This document shows, one piece after another, positions 14,635-18,334 of a DNA stretch of 18,334 bases. Within the stretch, counting starts at the first letter, position 1, and every line of letters starts with the position of its first letter. Source of the stretch: Oscillospiraceae bacterium (GTDB taxonomy: Bacteria > Bacillota > Clostridia > Oscillospirales > Acutalibacteraceae); contig DOZQ01000271.1 of assembly GCA_003517915.1 (NCBI GenBank), positions 1,808 to 20,141 on the forward strand, given 5' to 3'. A program made the translations under genes and the position numbers. The notes beneath the pieces were generated by a model. That model worked only from the letters and a program-made list of their open reading frames with translations. It searched no databases and had not been told where the DNA came from.

Positions 14635-15939
14635 TTATTCCACGTCCAGCCGCCGTACCGATTTGCTGGATATTATCAAGAGAGCGGTAAGAATCATTAG
14701 TGCACCGGAGATAGCGAAAAGCAGGCCTATGCCGCGCCCTTCACCTACACCGAAAACCTGCCCCAAGCTGCCGGCAAGTACGCCGCCCTCTTTTAGGAGC
14801 GGATTGAATACATAGTCCGCCAAGACCCCAGCTACGCAGTATGCGACTATATAACCCATCTGGGAAATCACCGAGATTATCCCCCATACGCGACCCTGCT
14901 TTTCGTTAGGCACAGTCCTGCGGATAAGGAAATCAGTTCCCGTATTTATCAGCGGAAGACTGGCGAAAAACATAAAGCCGAAGCCTGCTATAAGCCACTT
15001 GCTTTGACATACTCCCAGAAGCATAACAAACACACCCGCTGAAATCATAGACATGAATATTTTTGAAACATAACGCCTTTTAAGCGTCACAACACCGATG
15101 ACAAGGCTGGTTACCAGCATACCTATAGCACCTATTGACTCTATCATCCCAAGTGTGGTTTCATCCGTGACCACAAGCAGCATAGGCTTAAACAAGGTTT
15201 GTAAAAATCCTACATAAAATGTCACTAAAGACATAATCAGCACCAGCGTCATGACGCCTTTCGATTCCAATATCGCCATAAAGCCGTCACGGATATCGTG
15301 CGAAATCTTTGTTTTTTCACCGTGACTTTTCAGCGTGAATTTCGGTAGGTTTTTTCGCACCGCCATTATGGTAATAACTGTAATAAATATTGTGCAGATG
15401 TCAATAATGAGAATCAGTTTTATGTCTGTAAAAGAGAGGATAATACCGGCTATTATTGGAGATAATAAATATTTTGACGAATCAGCGAGTTGAACCATGC
15501 CGCTTGCTTTGGTAAAATCTTTTTCCTCCACAAGGTCGGTTATGGTCGCTTTATATGTAGGTGCAAGTAGCGAAACAAAAATAGAATTTATCCCGACACA
15601 GAGATAGATCTGCCACGCCGGAGGGTCACCGATGAAAAGGAGTATGAGTAGTACAACCAGACCCACTGCGGACAAAGAATCTCCCAAAACCATTAGAAGC
15701 CGCCTGTCCATCCTATCAGCAAGCGCACCCGCAAATGGAGCCAACATTACTGAGGGCAAAAACGCGCACAGCGTGACTATTCCTACGCTGGTAGCAGTAC
15801 CCGTCGTTTGAAACATATACACGCTGAGGCCGAAAGCTGTTATTCCGCTCCCGATTGAGGAAATCAACTCTCCCATCCAGATTACGAGGAACTTTTTATA
15901 AGATTTGATAGTGCTACTGTCCGTAATTGAAACTTCCAT
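14635..15939 (-). CDS. MFS transporter, MFS_3 / EntS-like exporter
   Basis: A 434-residue protein with about twelve hydrophobic helices and the MFS motif A variant FAGALADRMDRRLLMVLGD after the second helix. The first helix begins ELISSIGSGITAFGL, which is typical of the MFS_3 drug/siderophore efflux branch. A charged central loop (NLPKFTLKSHGEKTKISHD, ~193-211) joins the two halves. It would export a small molecule by proton antiport. The start is ATG 15939 with a modest GGTG site about ten bases upstream. The permease start lies 63 bases downstream of its stop. The gene occupies the space between the ETF pair and the ABC pair, so the array would carry two export systems. Substrate unknown. 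Confidence 0.9.
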   Translation of the reverse strand: MEVSITDSSTIKSYKKFLVIWMGELISSIGSGITAFGLSVYMFQTTGTATSVGIVTLCAFLPSVMLAPFAGALADRMDRRLLMVLGDSLSAVGLVVLLILLFIGDPPAWQIYLCVGINSIFVSLLAPTYKATITDLVEEKDFTKASGMVQLADSSKYLLSPIIAGIILSFTDIKLILIIDICTIFITVITIMAVRKNLPKFTLKSHGEKTKISHDIRDGFMAILESKGVMTLVLIMSLVTFYVGFLQTLFKPMLLVVTDETTLGMIESIGAIGMLVTSLVIGVVTLKRRYVSKIFMSMISAGVFVMLLGVCQSKWLIAGFGFMFFASLPLINTGTDFLIRRTVPNEKQGRVWGIISVISQMGYIVAYCVAGVLADYVFNPLLKEGGVLAGSLGQVFGVGEGRGIGLLFAISGALMILTALLIISSKSVRRLDVE

Positions 15940-16000
15940 GTTTTCATCACACCATTTCTTTTGTCTTTGTTAAGTTTTTAACCAAATAGACTTGACCCTC

Positions 16001-16039
16001 AAATGGTAGAGCATTTTGACAAATCCAGAGCTACCATTT
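16001..16039. repeat. Inverted repeat between the MFS and EtfA genes
   Basis: AAATGGTAG (16001-16009) and CTACCATTT (16031-16039) are perfect 9-base arms with a 21-base loop, in the 120-base gap between the EtfA stop and the MFS start. No U-run follows on the minus strand, so it is not an obvious terminator. It might be an operator or an mRNA processing hairpin. Confidence 0.45.
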
Positions 16040-16059
16040 ATCAACTTGCTCTAAAACTT

Positions 16060-17049
16060 CTAAAACTTGGCCACTAACCATTTCAAAAAAATCCTCGCGT
16101 CGGAAATTATCGACAGATCCGCAAACGCGAATATCGGCGCGTTTTTGTCGCTGTTTATTGCGATTACAAAATCTGCGTTTTTAACTCCCACCAAATGCTG
16201 ACTGGCGCCTGAAACACCGAGTGCCACATATATTTGCGGAGAAATTGATTTGCCTGACTGTCCAACTTGTCTGCTTCGCGGCATGATTCCTTCGTCCACC
16301 AGACAACGTGTACAGGCTACCCCCGCGCCCAGTTTTTCAGCGGCGGCAAAAAGCGACTCCAGTGACTCACTGTCATTAACTCCGCGCCCAGCACAAAATA
16401 TAACCCTGCTTTGAGATAAATCCACATCCCCGGGTTTTTGAACGGATATTTCCTCTATGATTTCATAAAAGCGGCCAGGAATTTCATTTTGATCAAATTT
16501 ACCCACCTCACAGACCATAACTTGAGGGGAACCCCCTTTTTCTCTGCCACACGGCTTTGAGAAAAAAACACCGCGTTTGACGGTGGCCATTTTTATTTTT
16601 CCGGTTTTACCTTTAATCTTAGCAACTACCGAATCACTTAGAGCTGTTCTTGCAAAAACATATTCATCGGAATCGTCGAGATAAACGTCAATACAGTCTG
16701 CAGTGAGTCCGCAGTCCAAAATCACCGACAGCCGAGAGCTTATCTCCTTTCCGGCACCTTCATCCGAAAACAGTACACACTCCGGCACATCCACACGGAT
16801 TTGCTGTGATAAAAAGCATATATAAGCGGTGAGGGGGTCTGCTGCCTGCCCCGACAGCAGCATTATCTTGTCAGCGCCGTGCAGATAAGCGTCCGCAACC
16901 GCTTCTTCAAAAGCATCGCCGCACATACTTATCAAAACTACCATACCATTTTTGGATTGTGCCAACTCAAACGCTTTTGACAAGAGTTCAAGGTTAACCG
17001 GTTCGTCAAGCCTTTTTGCCGGATTGCTGACAACATATATATTCCCCAA
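16060..17049 (-). CDS. etfA: Electron transfer flavoprotein alpha subunit
   Basis: A 329-residue protein. The C-terminal FAD domain is clear: CAGRGVND (219-226), PRSRQVGQSGKSISPQ (257-272), VSGASQHLVGV (279-289) and INSDKNAPIFAFAD (298-311). The N-terminal domain (~1-190) is more diverged. The QVGQSGK motif holds the flavin that cycles electrons between an acyl thioester dehydrogenase and the next acceptor. Translation starts at TTG 17049; GGGAG lies about eight bases upstream and no better in-frame start exists. The EtfB gene is immediately upstream with a 30-base gap, and an acyl-CoA-dehydrogenase gene precedes that, so its electron donor is probably local. Whether it can bifurcate electrons cannot be judged by eye. 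Confidence 0.93.
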   Translation of the reverse strand: MGNIYVVSNPAKRLDEPVNLELLSKAFELAQSKNGMVVLISMCGDAFEEAVADAYLHGADKIMLLSGQAADPLTAYICFLSQQIRVDVPECVLFSDEGAGKEISSRLSVILDCGLTADCIDVYLDDSDEYVFARTALSDSVVAKIKGKTGKIKMATVKRGVFFSKPCGREKGGSPQVMVCEVGKFDQNEIPGRFYEIIEEISVQKPGDVDLSQSRVIFCAGRGVNDSESLESLFAAAEKLGAGVACTRCLVDEGIMPRSRQVGQSGKSISPQIYVALGVSGASQHLVGVKNADFVIAINSDKNAPIFAFADLSIISDARIFLKWLVAKF

Positions 17050-17079
17050 AAAACCATCTCCCTTTTTGCGTTTTTTTAG

Positions 17080-17838
17080 TTAAACATTGGAGTCTCGCAA
17101 CAGGCTCAAAACCCGCTCGACTGCTTCCGACGGTAAAAGTTCGATTTTTTCTCCGGATTTTTTAATCAGATCGCCAGTGATATTCATTACTCTCGTGCGG
17201 GATCCTTTTATACCGCAAAACTCTTCGTCCGCAGAAATATCATGAGAGCTCAAAACGGTTATCCTTTTTGCTTTTGCCCTTTTCATTTCGAGAAGGCTGT
17301 ATGTAGATTTTTTTGTAGTCATCCCGCTGAAAACTACAACTGTTGGAATGCCGACTTTCACAATCCTGTAACCGTTTGGGACGTTCACTTTCAGTGTCAG
17401 TGTTCTGTTACCGATTTCCCTCAGCTCTTCCACTCCCGAAACACATCTGTAACCTAGACGCTCTGCCACACCGAAAGGGGTTTGGCCGGTTTCACCATCC
17501 ACCGCATATTGCCCCATAAATACCGCGTCCGCCCCGATTCTTACAGCGGCCTTTTCCAGTACATATGACGTAGCAACGGTGTCCGCGCCGGCAAACGCAT
17601 TGTCACACAAAAGATATGCGGAATCCATCCCCGAAGCCAAAGCCTTGCGCAAAACACACTCCGACGCTGAGGATCCCATTGCCGCCACTATAAGTTCCAT
17701 AGCCTGACAATTTTTAAAAGCAGAAAGATTCACAATAACTTTAGCGTCATAGGGATTTACGGAAAACTTTTCACCATCACATTCGTTTGCGTATAAAAGC
17801 TCTGTTTTGATGGGCTTTATAAAAGTCAAAATTTTCAT
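17080..17838 (-). CDS. etfB: Electron transfer flavoprotein beta subunit
   Basis: A 252-residue protein from ATG 17838, which has GGTGG about six bases upstream; a longer frame to 17850 is possible. Features of the family: N-terminal MKILTFIKPIK strand, NPYDAKVI (residues ~28-35), ASGMDSAYLL, GADAVFMGQYAVDGETGQTP (~103-122; the nucleotide-binding DGETGQ loop), and VNVPNGYRIVKVGIPTVVV (~150-168). EtfB pairs with EtfA, and its second nucleotide site binds AMP or, in bifurcating types, FAD. The order dehydrogenase-etfB-etfA is the classical arrangement in clostridial bcd operons, but here no crotonase or thiolase is visible and the pair leads into transporter and ACP genes. Confidence 0.93.
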   Translation of the reverse strand: MKILTFIKPIKTELLYANECDGEKFSVNPYDAKVIVNLSAFKNCQAMELIVAAMGSSASECVLRKALASGMDSAYLLCDNAFAGADTVATSYVLEKAAVRIGADAVFMGQYAVDGETGQTPFGVAERLGYRCVSGVEELREIGNRTLTLKVNVPNGYRIVKVGIPTVVVFSGMTTKKSTYSLLEMKRAKAKRITVLSSHDISADEEFCGIKGSRTRVMNITGDLIKKSGEKIELLPSEAVERVLSLLRDSNV

Positions 17839-17850
17839 TGTTACCACCAA

Positions 17851-18008
17851 CTGTTAAAAATCACATGTATCTTAGAGCCTGTTGACACTACTTGATACGA
17901 TGTCGCCTGCCCGCAGTGACGTTGTCAGCATTTAAGTGATATATGCATGAGCGATTTCCCAGTTGAGTGCCAATTCAAAAACAGAGGGCAGCATTTGACT
18001 ATCTAATT
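17851..18008. other. Gap between the dehydrogenase and etfB
   Basis: About 160 bases. It contains a tiny frame coupled to the dehydrogenase stop (listed separately) and the etfB leader. I see no promoter or terminator I would defend. Confidence 0.4.
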
Positions 18009-18012
18009 TCAT
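17932..18012 (-). CDS. Tiny ORF coupled to the dehydrogenase stop codon
   Basis: An ATG at 18012 overlaps the TGA of the dehydrogenase in an ATGA arrangement and opens 26 codons (MKLDSQMLPSVFELALNWEI and six more residues). The coupling is suggestive, but the peptide is too short to recognise. It might be a small partner protein, the remnant of a truncated gene, or chance. Low confidence. Confidence 0.25.
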   Translation of the reverse strand: MKLDSQMLPSVFELALNWEIAHAYIT

Positions 18013-18334
18013 AATCCCACACCTGCGGTCGTCATTCTGTAAATGGTATTTTTTTGCATTTCATTCGTGCCGGAATATATACTGCAGGCAAGCGCGTCAC
18101 GCAGCTCTCTTTCAATCTCATATTCCTGAGTATATCCGTAAGCGCCAAAAATTTGCATGGCGTCGCGGCAGGTTTTAATGTAATTTTCACTCACATAAAG
18201 TTTGAAAATTGAGGTCTCTAAAAAGGCAGTGCGGTTTTGATCCTTTAGCCATGCGATTTTATAAAGCATCAAACGCGACATTTCTATGGCACTTATCATC
18301 TCCGCAATTTTGTGGGACACCGCCTGATATTCTC
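18009..18334 (-). CDS. Acyl-CoA dehydrogenase family protein (C-terminal part, cut by window end)
   Basis: The last ~108 codons of a flavin acyl thioester dehydrogenase; the frame is open to the window edge. It shows the C-terminal helical domain: QAVSHKIAEM, then RDAMQIFGAYGYTQEYEIER, then YSGTNEMQKNTIYR. In short- and medium-chain enzymes the catalytic base is the Glu of YEGT. Here that position is serine (codon at 18072-18074), as in long-chain and isovaleryl types, so the base must lie earlier, outside the window. The family oxidises acyl-CoA, or acyl/aminoacyl groups on carrier proteins, to the 2,3-enoyl form and passes electrons to ETF. The EtfB and EtfA genes follow on the same strand, and an ACP gene lies further down the array. 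Confidence 0.9.
   Translation of the reverse strand, partial: EYQAVSHKIAEMISAIEMSRLMLYKIAWLKDQNRTAFLETSIFKLYVSENYIKTCRDAMQIFGAYGYTQEYEIERELRDALACSIYSGTNEMQKNTIYRMTTAGVGL

Overview
The window reads as a chromosome segment from an anaerobic, probably spore-forming, Firmicute of the class Clostridia. The reasons are the AGGAG-type ribosome binding sites, frequent GTG and TTG starts, an SprA-like large serine recombinase, a biotin carboxyltransferase module typical of anaerobes, an EtfAB pair, and two small cysteine-rich proteins of a kind I associate with clostridia. Taxonomy is inferred from gene content only. Nearly every gene is on the minus strand, so the text below follows transcription, from high to low coordinates, where it matters.

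Layout. (1) 1-1613: a housekeeping minus-strand operon running PHP-domain phosphatase, Lrp/AsnC regulator, class I/II aminotransferase (cut by the window start). By eye it is richer in G+C than the middle of the window. (2) 1614-2537: a mostly non-coding stretch with an unassigned minus ORF that may be a gene remnant, one plus-strand small zinc-ribbon-like protein with its own promoter, and a strong hairpin terminator. (3) 2538-4745: a cysteine-rich protein gene whose 5' end is missing, lying directly downstream of and in frame with an SprA-type recombinase. (4) 4746-5477: poorly coding DNA with one credible 53-codon ORF. (5) 5478-18334: a long, tightly packed minus-strand array running acyl-CoA dehydrogenase (partial), EtfB, EtfA, MFS exporter, FtsX-type permease, ABC ATPase, acyl carrier protein, AMP-forming acyl ligase, carboxyltransferase (12S/PccB-like), 5S-type carboxyltransferase fused to a biotinyl domain, and 4'-phosphopantetheinyl transferase.

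How region 5 may work together (inference). The phosphopantetheinyl transferase would activate the dedicated carrier protein. The AMP-forming ligase would load an acyl group onto the carrier or CoA. The acyl-CoA-dehydrogenase-like enzyme would oxidise the thioester and pass electrons to EtfAB. The 5S-biotinyl plus 12S pair has the parts of an ATP-independent transcarboxylase and could make malonyl- or methylmalonyl-type units from a keto-acid donor. The ABC/FtsX and MFS proteins would export or confer tolerance to the product. No ketosynthase, NRPS module or biotin carboxylase is visible, and the array continues past the window end. It is best described as an orphan carrier-protein-dependent acyl pathway, possibly a biosynthetic gene cluster.

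The most unusual structural point is the recombinase junction. Coding sequence of the cysteine-rich gene runs upstream of its first ATG almost to the recombinase stop codon and has no usable start. This looks like an integration that split the gene, as SP-beta/SprA splits spsM in Bacillus subtilis. The region 5 array may lie inside that element.
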